A stretch of 64,000 nt of DNA, taken from positions 62,001 to 126,000 of IMG/VR virus record IMGVR_UViG_3300042197_002147; one strand, given 5' to 3'. Below, one piece after another: positions 50,620-59,262 of the stretch. The position numbers and the translations under genes are program-made. Below the pieces are notes generated by a model. The model did no database searches. It was given only the letters and a program-made list of their open reading frames with translations, and was not told the DNA's origin. Source of the stretch: a virus. How positions within the stretch are numbered: position 1 is the stretch's first letter; every line of letters starts with the position of its first letter.

Positions 50620-51474
50620 TCAATCAATGTGACTTTTAAAATTTCTAACCAAATCGGTGACTACCCTTGACTTTTCTTTTTGTGTCAGAGATATTTTTTT
50701 ATCTCCAGAGTTCATTTTTCGCATTGCTGTGTTTACGACAAAATATAATTCTTTTCTTGCATCGTCTAAACTCAATTTACCTTTTTTCTTTTTTTGCTTC
50801 AAATGATTATAAACTGGCATAAGAACTTTATTTTTTACTTCATTATTACGCATGATAAAATGCATGACTGATCTTGCTGGATCTTTTTCCTCTTGGAGAT
50901 GATCTACACTTTCATCTAATTTAGCAATTTTTTTTGCTTTTTCTTTTGTCGAAAGTGATCTTTTCTTTTCTGGTTCTTTAACCATGGCTTCTTGAACTGG
51001 TGCTGGTGCCATTTTTGACAACTTACCAGACATTGAGTACAAGCAAGTTCCTTCGTTGTATTCTACATTGACAACCAAAGCGAGTTTTGGTAAGTCTTCT
51101 CCTCTATTGAATCCCTTTGAGAGATCAGTTGTTGGAGTTGTTCCGAATGCACCTCCATGTAGTTCAACTGGAAATACATTTTGCCCCGGATTTAGTGGAG
51201 TTTTCATGTTAAACTTAAAATCTAAACCAGCGTGATTTAGTCTAGTTCTTAGTTCTACGAGAGCGGCGGCCGCTTCTTCCTGCATATACTCACCGGCCAG
51301 GAATTTATGAATAAACGCATTTATTCTGGAAATTGAACCACCTTCTCCTATACGGTGAATACCAAAATCGTTAAAAGCGGTTCTGTTTGGATACTCAGAG
51401 AAACCATTAAATACAGAACCACCTACTGCGTAACTTTCTGCTAGTTTAGATAATATTTGTTTGAACTTTTTCAT
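50620..51474 (-). CDS. Virion/internal protein with capsid-targeting-like N-terminus
   Basis: A 284-residue protein starting 'MKKFKQILSKLAESYAVGG'. The peptide MKKF...KLAE is followed by Ser, matching the LxE-small-residue site of T4 prohead protease. The folded part 'VFNGFSEYPNRTAFNDFGIHRIGEGGSISRINAFIHKFL' through 'YNEGTCLYSMSGKLSK' resembles a conserved protein of aquatic T4-like phages. A basic linker follows, with further LxE sites (LDE-S, LQE-E), then a helical C-domain. It has a perfect late promoter and CAGGAG upstream. Inferred to be carried in the head. Confidence 0.75.
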   Translation of the reverse strand: MKKFKQILSKLAESYAVGGSVFNGFSEYPNRTAFNDFGIHRIGEGGSISRINAFIHKFLAGEYMQEEAAAALVELRTRLNHAGLDFKFNMKTPLNPGQNVFPVELHGGAFGTTPTTDLSKGFNRGEDLPKLALVVNVEYNEGTCLYSMSGKLSKMAPAPVQEAMVKEPEKKRSLSTKEKAKKIAKLDESVDHLQEEKDPARSVMHFIMRNNEVKNKVLMPVYNHLKQKKKKGKLSLDDARKELYFVVNTAMRKMNSGDKKISLTQKEKSRVVTDLVRNFKSHID

Positions 51475-51491
51475 TTTTTCTCCTGCTATTC

Positions 51492-51499
51492 TATTTATA
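51492..51499 (-). promoter_or_regulatory. TATAAATA, T4-type late promoter (minus strand)
   Basis: A perfect TATAAATA read on the minus strand, lying between the stop of the 669-aa gene and the ATG at 51474. A CAGGAG Shine-Dalgarno follows about 8 nt downstream. Confidence 0.85.
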
Positions 51500-51500
51500 A

Positions 51501-53510
51501 TTACTTTTTCTTCTTCCCGCCTCTAGCGCGAAGGGTTAAAAATGTGGCAATTCTGTGTTTTGATTCTTCTTCTGTGTCACCTTTTATTGGTTTTGCCTTT
51601 ACTTTTTTTGCAGTTCTATCTCTTTTTCTTATTTCTCCCTTTGTCATCGTGCCAGCATTTGATGAATTTACTATTTCTTCTTGTACAAATTCTTCATTTG
51701 CCATTTTTTTGGCATCTCTGGTTGCGATTGCATAAATTATATTTTTTGCTCTTGGACCATATCTTAATTTGAATTTACCTATGTGTTTTTTAAGTTCCTT
51801 CACTCTTTGCTCTTTTGCTGCTGTTTCTTCTGGAGACAAAACTTTTTCTGCTAGTCTTCTTCTTTTAAACATTTTTATAGCGTCTTTTACAGATTTAGAT
51901 GATTTTGGTGTTGGTGTTATAACATCAGGTAATGCCATCATTTTTGTATTAAAGTGCATTATTGGGTCATATCCTGCTAAGTTTGGATTTACCTCATCTC
52001 CAACCTGTCCTGTTGCAAAATTTCCACCCATAGACATTACTTCACCCAACATTGCTTTGTTGCAATCTTGACATGCCTCTTCGCATCTGCATCCCCAAAC
52101 GCGAAGTGCTGCGTTTATTTTACTCTTTGGATCTCTTGCAGTTTTTGCGCTTGTTCTCTTTCTTTTCATTCCACACATTCTTCCACAAAAAGACTTTCTT
52201 CTTTTTTGTGTTTTTCCTGAAAGTTTGCTAAAACCGCCCTTCTTCTTTGCTTCATCTTTTGTTTCGATTCCGGCATGAATTCCTTGGCGTCTTGCTTCTG
52301 CTCTGGAAAGACCACCCTCTGGATGGTTTTTACCTTTTTTAAATCCTTTATATGGTTTTGCAGATTTTTTTGCTTCCATTATCACTGATATCATGTCTTT
52401 TATAATTGATTCTTTCATGTGTTTTCCTCTAAAAGTTACTAATCTTCTTAATGTTTCTGTATGTTCTGGTTTTAAATCGGAATATCTCCCTACATGAAGT
52501 CCAGTTATTGAACTTATTGGATTTTGCACTGGACTTCCATGTTTTGCTGGTGATCCACCCGCACCAACAGGGTGACCAGTTAGCATCTTTCCTTTTCTAT
52601 CTATTCCTGTTATTCTCATACCTTGGGCGTGTTGCTCACTGCCTTTTAGCATAACTCTCGCTACAACTGGAATATTTCTTCCATATTCCTTTGATAATTT
52701 TTCAGCATATGCGAGTGCTCCATGAATACGGTCGTGTGTATCCATGTCTGCTATATCTCCTCTGTGAATTTTGTCTAATAGTCTTTTTCTGTAATTTTCT
52801 TGAGATTCTTCTCTTCTTTGGGCCATTTCACGAATGAATCTCTTGGTTTTTATATTTTCAACTGCCTCTTTTACCGATTTCCAACCACCGCCCTTACTCT
52901 TATACCACTTAGCAGCCCATCCATTTGCATATGCAGATGGATAAACATCAAATTTTGATTTTGCTGCCGCTTTTGCTCTTGCCCACAATTCTGGATTTGT
53001 TGGTTTATTTTTCTCGAATAGTTGTTGAACAGATTCGGATATTTTTCCTTTTCCAAAATTGGAAACATTTACAGGTTTTCCACCTTTTCCCTTGCGATTT
53101 GCTACGGGATCATGCTTTCTTTTTGCCGCCACAGCCGCAGCCCGTTCCTTTTTTGTCAGTTGGCTTCTTTTCTTGTTTGACATACATTTTGGTTTGGGTT
53201 CCCCCGGTTTTCTCGCGCATGGTCCTACCGCCTCTCCCTTTGAGTTGATTCTTTTCCATCCACCATCCGGGTGTTTTGGATTGAACCAATTTCTTAAATC
53301 TTCTTTCATTTCTACTTTTTTCAGTCTAGAGTAATAATCTGGTAATTCACCAAGATGATGTAATGCAATCATTTTGGCGATATTTGCTTTGGTGGTGTGT
53401 TCCTTTTCTATTTTTTTACCCATTGCAAGTTGTTTCATTATTGTTTCTAATGACACATCGTGTTTCTTTGCAATGTTTTTTGGCGATTCTGGTTTTTTAA
53501 AGTTTTTCAT
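51501..53510 (-). CDS. Large basic multidomain virion protein, possible polyprotein
   Basis: A 669-residue, strongly basic protein built of small modules. (1) 'DLRNWFNPKHPDGGWKRINSKGEAVGPCARKPGEPKPKC' with 'KKRKHDPVANRKGKGGKPVNVS'. (2) 'LWARAKAAAKSKFDVYPSAYANGWAAKWYKSKGGGWK'. Both look like phage DUF5872/DUF6321-type DNA-binding repeats. (3) A domain near 225-340 resembling an internal-head module. (4) 'GKNHPEGGLSRAEARRQG...FCGRMCGMKRKRTSAKT...WGCRCEEACQDC', Cys-rich. Between modules lie LxE/IxE followed by S, A or similar (KISE-S, VIME-A, RLAE-K), possible prohead-protease sites. GAGGG precedes the ATG. Confidence 0.7.
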   Translation of the reverse strand: MKNFKKPESPKNIAKKHDVSLETIMKQLAMGKKIEKEHTTKANIAKMIALHHLGELPDYYSRLKKVEMKEDLRNWFNPKHPDGGWKRINSKGEAVGPCARKPGEPKPKCMSNKKRSQLTKKERAAAVAAKRKHDPVANRKGKGGKPVNVSNFGKGKISESVQQLFEKNKPTNPELWARAKAAAKSKFDVYPSAYANGWAAKWYKSKGGGWKSVKEAVENIKTKRFIREMAQRREESQENYRKRLLDKIHRGDIADMDTHDRIHGALAYAEKLSKEYGRNIPVVARVMLKGSEQHAQGMRITGIDRKGKMLTGHPVGAGGSPAKHGSPVQNPISSITGLHVGRYSDLKPEHTETLRRLVTFRGKHMKESIIKDMISVIMEAKKSAKPYKGFKKGKNHPEGGLSRAEARRQGIHAGIETKDEAKKKGGFSKLSGKTQKRRKSFCGRMCGMKRKRTSAKTARDPKSKINAALRVWGCRCEEACQDCNKAMLGEVMSMGGNFATGQVGDEVNPNLAGYDPIMHFNTKMMALPDVITPTPKSSKSVKDAIKMFKRRRLAEKVLSPEETAAKEQRVKELKKHIGKFKLRYGPRAKNIIYAIATRDAKKMANEEFVQEEIVNSSNAGTMTKGEIRKRDRTAKKVKAKPIKGDTEEESKHRIATFLTLRARGGKKKK

Positions 53511-54136
53511 TTTTCCCTCGACTGTTCATCAAGATAAACTTCTATTTGATTTCTTGCGTTTGTTATTTCTTTAGCATATTTTTCTGGATCAGACATGACA
53601 TTTTTTGCTTTTTGAGGACTGCACCACTGAGACATAATATAACCACAAATCATGTTTTTGTGGTGTATTGGAAGAACGCAGTAGCAATGAATGTTTGCAG
53701 ATTCAAACGAGTGTTTTCCAAAACTATCTTTTTGATTTTTTACCAAACATGGCAGTGGGGAATTTTTTGTTACATCTTCAATAAGTGGAGTAAATAGAGA
53801 TATCAAGAGATTGTTTATTTTGTCTCCTTGTGCAGACACACCCTTTGACACGGATTCATGTGTGCAAGACATTTTTCTCATTGAAACTCCATCCATAAAA
53901 TACTCTCCATTGTGGAACTGAACCAGTTGAACTCTTGCAGCATCCGTCAAAACTCTTAATTCTGTCAGACATTCATGAATGTTTCCATGAACACTCCAAA
54001 TGTCTGTTATGAATTTTTTGTTTTTTATTTTGATGTTTGTTAAAAATTTATAAACAAATGCTCCAAAAACAGCAAACAAGGCAATTCCCAATTCAATCCA
54101 GTAATTAAAACTTACTTCTGGTAACGGATCTGACAT
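53507..54136 (-). CDS. Membrane-anchored GAF-like domain protein
   Basis: A 209-residue protein. After 'SFNYWIELGIALFAVFGAFVYKFL', a membrane helix, comes a domain starting 'IHECLTELRVLTDAARVQLVQFHNGEYFMDGVSMRKMSCTHESVSKGVS', which has the GAF-like 'RVxLxxFHNGxxxxxGxxxxxxSxxxE' pattern. The end 'NIHCYCVLPIHHKNMICGYIMSQW' matches GAF strands. Several Cys and His residues could bind a ligand or metal. I recall related proteins in T4-like aquatic phages. I start at the ATG at 54136; the TTG before it is in frame. It overlaps the next gene by ATGA. Confidence 0.65.
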   Translation of the reverse strand: MSDPLPEVSFNYWIELGIALFAVFGAFVYKFLTNIKIKNKKFITDIWSVHGNIHECLTELRVLTDAARVQLVQFHNGEYFMDGVSMRKMSCTHESVSKGVSAQGDKINNLLISLFTPLIEDVTKNSPLPCLVKNQKDSFGKHSFESANIHCYCVLPIHHKNMICGYIMSQWCSPQKAKNVMSDPEKYAKEITNARNQIEVYLDEQSREK

Positions 54137-54143
54137 CAAATTC

Positions 54144-57062
54144 TCACTTCTTAGACCTGTTATGACTCTTGCTTACAACTCTAAGATTTTTCATTGAGTT
54201 GTTGTTTGGATTGCCGTCTTTGTGGTCAACATCTCGGCCATCTCCCTTACGAATACGCCCCAAGCGTTTCATAAGACGGTTTACTTTGTTTCTTTTTGCT
54301 CTATTCTTTTTTTGTTTTTCTGTTCCTTGATAATTATCATATTCTTTTCTGTAATTTCTTTTCTCTGCTACAAAGTTTTTTGCAAAGGAAATATAGAACT
54401 CTTGTAAATTCTTTTCTACTGGAATTTCGTGTTCTGTATTTCCAATTTTTACTGTGTTGTAGAAACCAGATTCTACTTTACCAAATTGAGTAAAGTCTAT
54501 GTCTTGTGTGGAAATCATTTCTGGTTCAAGTTCTAAAAATTGCATCAAAGAGTAAATGTCTCCACCTATTTCATTTTGAATTCCGTCCAGTAATTGTGAT
54601 GTTTCTATGGAACTTATTACATTTTCTGTTATTAAACCAGACAACACTGGATTATGAGAAAATGATTCCTTTGCTATTTTCTTGGGATTCAGAACCATTG
54701 ATATTACACTCCAGTATGAGTAAACTTTTCTTCCGGTTTTTCTTCTTATTGCTTCTGCTTCAGATGATTTAACAGAACTGCTCTTAAATCTTATGACAAA
54801 ATTTAAAGCATCTGCAACTTTATCTGCATACTCTGGTGTTATTTGTGATAATGATGTTTCTGTTCCATCCTTGTTCAATGAAAGAACATACTGAGCAACA
54901 GCGGGACTAATTTTTTTCGGATTTCCTGTATCGAATTTTGCCATTCCGGTAAGTGCTTCAAATACAAATGCTTTTCGGAAATCTTTACTTTGAACGAGTA
55001 GATCTTGTAATTCTTTTCTTGCTTCTTTGTGTAGTTTGTCATATTTAATAATTTCTTTGTCTTGTCCTTCCAATTCACCACCAGTAAGGAAATCCGTTAT
55101 GTCTCCTCCTGCGGTTCTTCTTGGAGAATTGATCAAATTCTTTAATGATTTAATTAGCGATTCTGCTCTTTTCTTTATTTTTGGTTCTAATTTTTTCTTA
55201 TCCATTCCTTCAAGAGCAGCATAAATTGTTGCGGTTGCCTCGCCTCCTGCTTTACCGGACATCAACTGAGATGGTCCGCATTTTACGGAGACACCGACAA
55301 CTTGACCAGAGTTCATGTCTCTGAACAATATGTCAGACTTTGGAGTATTATCAACTCCTCCATAGTTGGTCCAGAACTTACTTAATTTTTCTGATTTATT
55401 TGCACCATAATGAATTGCAGCAAAATTTGCTCCGGGATAACTTGTAGAGAGTTGTTCTGAAATTGCTTGTAAAGTTCTTTGGGAAGATTCACCCAAAGTT
55501 GTGCTATTTGCCAAATATTCTGCTGCTTCCGGGGAAATAAGTCCCTCTTTGACTTGTTTTTCTAGAGGAATGCCCATTGCCTCGTTGAATGCGGCAACAA
55601 CACCGAATTCCATGTCAACCGCGGCGTGATCTGAGTCTGGGTAAGTAGATTTACCAGTAGATCTTGTTGGTGGTGGTTTTTGTGGAACCATTGCTGCCTG
55701 AACGGCTTGATCTTTTTGCGTTTCTTGTGCTTCTGCTTTTTTATTTCTTTTTTCTTTTCCAGAATCAGCACCTTCTACTTTACCGAACAACTCAATAGAT
55801 GTTGGTGTGTTTACAAAGTCTTCATCCTGTAAAATTTGCTCTGCTGCACTTTGTGTCATCTTGTCTGGTGGGACCAATATTCTATGGTTTGCTTGCAGAG
55901 ATGTTTTTCTTATTATCATTTTGTTTTCATCATCATCCTGAACAATCAAAACTTGACCAGAGAAAGGATTTGATTGTCTAACTGCATCATCTTTTGCTCT
56001 TTGTTTTCTTTTTCTTGCATTTTGATCTCTTCTTTTTTCTTGTTGAGATTTTTGTTCAATTAACATTTTAAAAGCATGAAAAAGTGGACTTTCTCTAAGT
56101 GGTGTTTTTCTGTTCATTTGTGCAAGTCTTTTTGATTCACCAGAAACGACTTTCGGTAAAATTTGTTTTACCATTCTTGTTAGGATTGGTCTTCTTTTGT
56201 TTATTGCTGTGTCGATTCTTGCTCTTTGAGCATATGATAACTTTTTCCAATTTCCCTTAAACAGTCTTTTTCTGAGAGTTGTTTTTATTTGACTTGTTGC
56301 TCTTTTCTTGAGTTGTTTGATATTTCTTCTTCTCTTTTTTCTTAACTTTCTCAGAAATGCTCTTCTTTTTGCTGTTCTTCTTGCAGACCTTGCAAGTTTC
56401 ATTCTTCCCTGTGCCGAAACAGTTTCAGTCAAAACTTCTTGATTGTTTGCAAATTCTTGAATTTCTTCAAATGTAAATGAAGGAAGAGAAACATAATCTT
56501 CCTTAAGTTTCATTCCTTTTCTTACATCTTTGAATAATTTTGTTGCTTGTGTTTTTGTGACATGACCGGGTAATCCCATCCTAAATGCCTCAAAATTTCC
56601 CTCAGCAGCAGCTTTTCTTTGCTTTGTTGCAGACATTCCAGCAAGACCTTTTGCTTGCTCTCCTCTTTCTCCTCCAGCAGTTACTACCTTAAAATTTTTG
56701 AATTTGAAATCACCTTTTTTCTGGTAGTGCGGAACTTTATCGAATATAGATTCTCTGTCAGAACCAGTGACTACTGTAACATCTTCATATCCTTGATCAC
56801 TAACATGTTTTAAAGCATGAAATGGTGATATGATATCATCCGAAACATGAACATTCGGTGTCCCAAGAACAGATGCCATGTGCTTTGCTTTTGTTTTTGG
56901 ATCTAATGGATTTTTCTTTGGATCTTGACTTCTGCTACCATAAATTCTGTGTTCAGAACCAGTTTGTGAAGCTAATTCCATAACTTTCTGAGCAAGCAGA
57001 TGATGACCAGATGTTGGTGGGTTGAATCTTCCAAATGTTATTACAATTGATTTTTTTGCCAT
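54144..57062 (-). CDS. Giant late protein: nucleotidyltransferase + basic region + nuclease-like core + HNH
   Basis: A 972-residue protein. The N-domain 'SIVITFGRFNPPTSGHHLLAQKVME' (1-190) is a cytidylyl/NMN-adenylyltransferase fold with the GxFNPxxxGH loop; 'VVTGSDRESIFDKV' and 'SATKQRKAA' continue it. A very basic stretch (about 225-320) and low-complexity linkers with LxE sites follow. A central domain has 'TPKSDILFRDMNSGQVVGVSVKCG', the D...SxK layout of PD-(D/E)XK nucleases. The C-terminus 'KGDGRDVDHKDGNPNNNSMKNLRVVSKSHNRSKK' is an HNH nuclease. I use the ATG at 57062 after AGGA; GTG at 57068 is closer to it. A perfect late promoter lies upstream. Probably a virion polyprotein. Confidence 0.78.
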   Translation of the reverse strand: MAKKSIVITFGRFNPPTSGHHLLAQKVMELASQTGSEHRIYGSRSQDPKKNPLDPKTKAKHMASVLGTPNVHVSDDIISPFHALKHVSDQGYEDVTVVTGSDRESIFDKVPHYQKKGDFKFKNFKVVTAGGERGEQAKGLAGMSATKQRKAAAEGNFEAFRMGLPGHVTKTQATKLFKDVRKGMKLKEDYVSLPSFTFEEIQEFANNQEVLTETVSAQGRMKLARSARRTAKRRAFLRKLRKKRRRNIKQLKKRATSQIKTTLRKRLFKGNWKKLSYAQRARIDTAINKRRPILTRMVKQILPKVVSGESKRLAQMNRKTPLRESPLFHAFKMLIEQKSQQEKRRDQNARKRKQRAKDDAVRQSNPFSGQVLIVQDDDENKMIIRKTSLQANHRILVPPDKMTQSAAEQILQDEDFVNTPTSIELFGKVEGADSGKEKRNKKAEAQETQKDQAVQAAMVPQKPPPTRSTGKSTYPDSDHAAVDMEFGVVAAFNEAMGIPLEKQVKEGLISPEAAEYLANSTTLGESSQRTLQAISEQLSTSYPGANFAAIHYGANKSEKLSKFWTNYGGVDNTPKSDILFRDMNSGQVVGVSVKCGPSQLMSGKAGGEATATIYAALEGMDKKKLEPKIKKRAESLIKSLKNLINSPRRTAGGDITDFLTGGELEGQDKEIIKYDKLHKEARKELQDLLVQSKDFRKAFVFEALTGMAKFDTGNPKKISPAVAQYVLSLNKDGTETSLSQITPEYADKVADALNFVIRFKSSSVKSSEAEAIRRKTGRKVYSYWSVISMVLNPKKIAKESFSHNPVLSGLITENVISSIETSQLLDGIQNEIGGDIYSLMQFLELEPEMISTQDIDFTQFGKVESGFYNTVKIGNTEHEIPVEKNLQEFYISFAKNFVAEKRNYRKEYDNYQGTEKQKKNRAKRNKVNRLMKRLGRIRKGDGRDVDHKDGNPNNNSMKNLRVVSKSHNRSKK

Positions 57063-57080
57063 ATTCACATTCCTGTATCA

Positions 57081-57088
57081 TATTTATA
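57081..57088 (-). promoter_or_regulatory. TATAAATA, T4-type late promoter (minus strand)
   Basis: A perfect TATAAATA 18 nt upstream of the ATG at 57062, with an AGGA Shine-Dalgarno between. It lies directly behind the terminator at 57092-57117. Confidence 0.88.
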
Positions 57089-57091
57089 AAT

Positions 57092-57117
57092 GAAAAAAAC
57101 CGGAAAACATCCGGTTC
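57092..57117 (-). terminator. Rho-independent terminator (minus strand)
   Basis: AACCGGA (57098-57104) and TCCGGTT (57110-57116) form a 7-bp stem with a 5-nt loop. On the minus strand the stem is followed by a run of T. It ends the two-gene nuclease unit 57143-58185 and separates it from the late promoter just downstream. Confidence 0.85.
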
Positions 57118-57142
57118 TTTTGGTAAATGTGCCTTTTATCTT

Positions 57143-57523
57143 TTATTCTTCTATTATTAGGTCTTCGAACACTTCACCGACATAAGTATGTCCTTTATAT
57201 GATTTTCTTTTTCCATTGATAACTTCATACATTGCTGCTCTGGAATAATCATTTTTTCTGCAAAAATCAGTCATATTGTGAACTTTGACCGTTGCATTTT
57301 CTTTCAAAAAGACAAAGAATTTGGTATTTGGAACTACTGTTTTTTTCTTTTCTATTGGTTTTTGCACTTCTTGCCAAGTCCAATGTCTTTGCTTAACAAA
57401 TTCTCCACCAAAATCATTTATAAATTGCTGTCTCCATATTGAGGATCTTGCATCATCATTACAAGCGACCCATGTTGGTGTGTTTACTCTATTTACATGC
57501 TCTTTGATAAGATTTTTTCTCAT
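57143..57523 (-). CDS. Putative DNA-binding protein (NUMOD/HTH-like C-domain)
   Basis: A 126-residue protein. Near the C-terminus, 'VHNMTDFCRKNDYSRAAMYEVINGKRKSYKGHTYV' resembles the NUMOD-type helix-turn-helix of homing endonucleases ('v.s..e.ar...is...i...l.gk...hkGy.f'). The N-terminal half ('TWVACNDDARSSIWRQQFINDF') is Trp-rich and unassigned. It has AAAGGG upstream and overlaps the RecB-like nuclease gene by ATGA. It is followed by a strong terminator. No nuclease motif is present in it. Confidence 0.6.
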   Translation of the reverse strand: MRKNLIKEHVNRVNTPTWVACNDDARSSIWRQQFINDFGGEFVKQRHWTWQEVQKPIEKKKTVVPNTKFFVFLKENATVKVHNMTDFCRKNDYSRAAMYEVINGKRKSYKGHTYVGEVFEDLIIEE

Positions 57524-58185
57524 TTTGTTTCCCTTTCATATAAATCAATTGCATCTTTTAAATTAGAAACATAATTTATTACAGGTTCTTCAAATATCTG
57601 AAGTATTCCATCCTCCGATGCTATTAATATTTTCAATTTTTTAATTTTTTCACCAGTCATTTCTTGCCACATTAAAGAATATGCAGTTGCTTGTAAAAAA
57701 TAATTGTCAATATCTTCTTTTCTTTTTGGTCGTGTGCTTCCCTTAAAATCAATAATAGATAATTCTCTATCGTGTTCCGCAATGCAGTCAACTCTTCCGG
57801 CTAATCCTAAAGTTTTGCTCCAGAGAGGTGTCTCTATGCATCTTATGTTGTTTATTTTATCTACTTCTGGTTTTATTGTAAGAAATAGATCTTTTAAATT
57901 ATCATCAAAACCAGATCCATTTAAATCTATTTTTACATTTAAGAGATAGGTTTCAACAAGAGAATGTAATTTTGTTCCGCGAGAGCAAACTCTTGCAGAC
58001 TCTTCTGGATTATTTTTTCTCCACTCAGCAAAGAATTTTCTTTTTGACCACCCTGTTACTGTTGTAACTGAGGGAAAATTTCCATCGGGAGTGTTATAGT
58101 ATCTTTTACCGGATACTTCTTTGCTTTCGATATCTAGAGATGGAATTATTGGTTCTAAATGTTTAAAATTACCACAAACAATCAT
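57520..58185 (-). CDS. PD-(D/E)XK exonuclease (RecB/Cas4-like)
   Basis: A 221-residue nuclease. 'RGTKLHSLVETYLL' supplies the first catalytic region, 'GLAGRVDCIAEHDRELSIIDFKGSTRPK' holds the D...D-x-K metal site, and 'IDNYFLQATAYSLMWQE' is the QxxxY motif of the RecB subfamily. No Cas4-type Cys cluster is seen. 'FPSVTTVTGWSKRKFFAEW' is the conserved start. It probably degrades or processes host or phage DNA ends. The ATG is 6 nt downstream of a -10 box, so it should be an early leaderless transcript inside the late region. Confidence 0.88.
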   Translation of the reverse strand: MIVCGNFKHLEPIIPSLDIESKEVSGKRYYNTPDGNFPSVTTVTGWSKRKFFAEWRKNNPEESARVCSRGTKLHSLVETYLLNVKIDLNGSGFDDNLKDLFLTIKPEVDKINNIRCIETPLWSKTLGLAGRVDCIAEHDRELSIIDFKGSTRPKRKEDIDNYFLQATAYSLMWQEMTGEKIKKLKILIASEDGILQIFEEPVINYVSNLKDAIDLYERETK

Positions 58186-58191
58186 TGTTAA

Positions 58192-58220
58192 ATTGTATCA
58201 CTTTCTTTATTATCAATCAA
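58192..58220 (-). promoter_or_regulatory. Sigma70-type promoter giving a leaderless nuclease mRNA (minus strand)
   Basis: Read on the minus strand: TTGATT (58220-58215), 17-bp spacer, TACAAT (58197-58192), then 6 nt to the ATG at 58185. The -35 box overlaps the last codons of the upstream gene (GTT GAT TGA). Confidence 0.78.
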
Positions 58221-59262
58221 CTTTTTTTACAATAGAATTTACTTCGGATTTTAACTTTGCACCTTTTCTAGATTTTAGAAATTTGTTGACATGTCTGTTG
58301 ACCATTGAATTTAGATTATTTTCTGCTAAACCATATCCAATTGGTCTAAACATTTGTTGTGCTCCATAATAACCAAAGGCCGGATCTATTGGTTCTCTTC
58401 TTCTTTGTGACATGGTTGGTTGTGTGCTTTGACCCACCAAGTTTGATCTAGTTTCTGCGCCAACTGCACCCAAATATTCTGGTTCTCTTATTCTTATTGG
58501 TCTACCGGAACCATCATCATCAGAACCAAGTAACTTACTGGCTCCGTAACCCAACAAAGCAAGTCTTCCGTATTTTCCTAGTTTTCCTAGTCTTCCTGTT
58601 TTTGCCATTTTGTCTGTTACCCTTACTCTCTGTATTGCTTTTTGTATAGCAGTTTTTTGTGGTCTTGCTATTTTTGTTTGTGGATACTTTGGAGGCAATT
58701 GCATATTACCTTCTCTATAACTAGATGCCATTCTTTCATTTCTTGATCGTGCAATGTTTGCTCTTACTGTTTTTTGTATTTCTGCTTTTGCTTTTGCGGC
58801 AGCAGAAACTGCTTGGGCTCCTTGAGTTCCTGCTTTTGCCGCATCAACTGCATTTGATGTTGTTTTTGCTGCTGTGGCAGCAGCGTCAGTTGCTTTTGCG
58901 GCAGTTGAAAGTCCTTTTGCTGCTTTTCCTAATTTTGCCGCACCTCCAGCAAATGGAATTACACTTGCGGCAGCCATTCCACCTCTCATCGCAGCATCAC
59001 CATATTGTCCTTGTACGACATCAACCGCTCCACTGGCAAGATCCATCACAGCACCAACTCCCTGACCAACTACTGGAATAAAACTTGCACCCGCAGATAC
59101 AACATCTGCATAATTTTGAATTGTGTCAACTATACCTCCATCTTCTTCATCGTCTTCTGCGGAAGCTATGAATTTATATTCTTCAAGGTTTTTGCTCTCA
59201 CTCAAGTAATTTTTTTGAGTGTTTGCTTGTAACCAGTAAAGATATGTTTCTTTGTTATTCAT
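58213..59262 (-). CDS. Late protein with polymorphic-toxin-like hydrophobic Gly/Ala region
   Basis: A 349-residue protein. After an acidic N-terminus with a possible protease site (LSE-S), residues 48-125 read 'VVSAGASFIPVVGQGVGAVMDLASGAVDVVQGQYGDAAMRGGMAAASVIPFAGGAAKLGKAAK'-type sequence. That is the hydrophobic 'PVVG...D......G....A......iPfaG' pretoxin region seen before toxin domains of Rhs/T6SS polymorphic toxins. An Ala-rich helix and a strongly basic region follow, then Gly/Pro-rich segments. No catalytic toxin motif is visible. It may insert in a membrane on delivery, or form a head-internal body. GAGAGG precedes the ATG. Confidence 0.65.
   Translation of the reverse strand: MNNKETYLYWLQANTQKNYLSESKNLEEYKFIASAEDDEEDGGIVDTIQNYADVVSAGASFIPVVGQGVGAVMDLASGAVDVVQGQYGDAAMRGGMAAASVIPFAGGAAKLGKAAKGLSTAAKATDAAATAAKTTSNAVDAAKAGTQGAQAVSAAAKAKAEIQKTVRANIARSRNERMASSYREGNMQLPPKYPQTKIARPQKTAIQKAIQRVRVTDKMAKTGRLGKLGKYGRLALLGYGASKLLGSDDDGSGRPIRIREPEYLGAVGAETRSNLVGQSTQPTMSQRRREPIDPAFGYYGAQQMFRPIGYGLAENNLNSMVNRHVNKFLKSRKGAKLKSEVNSIVKKVD

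Noticed and set aside
50594-50625. TTGATT-N17 promoter before the 125-aa gene at 50593
   Set aside because: The -10 candidate (TTATTT) matches the consensus poorly; the gene is probably read from the late promoter upstream.
51264-51271. GCGGCCGC sites (also near 25.76 kb) as signs of cloning or a functional site
   Set aside because: They encode Ala-rich stretches in frame and no vector sequence is nearby.
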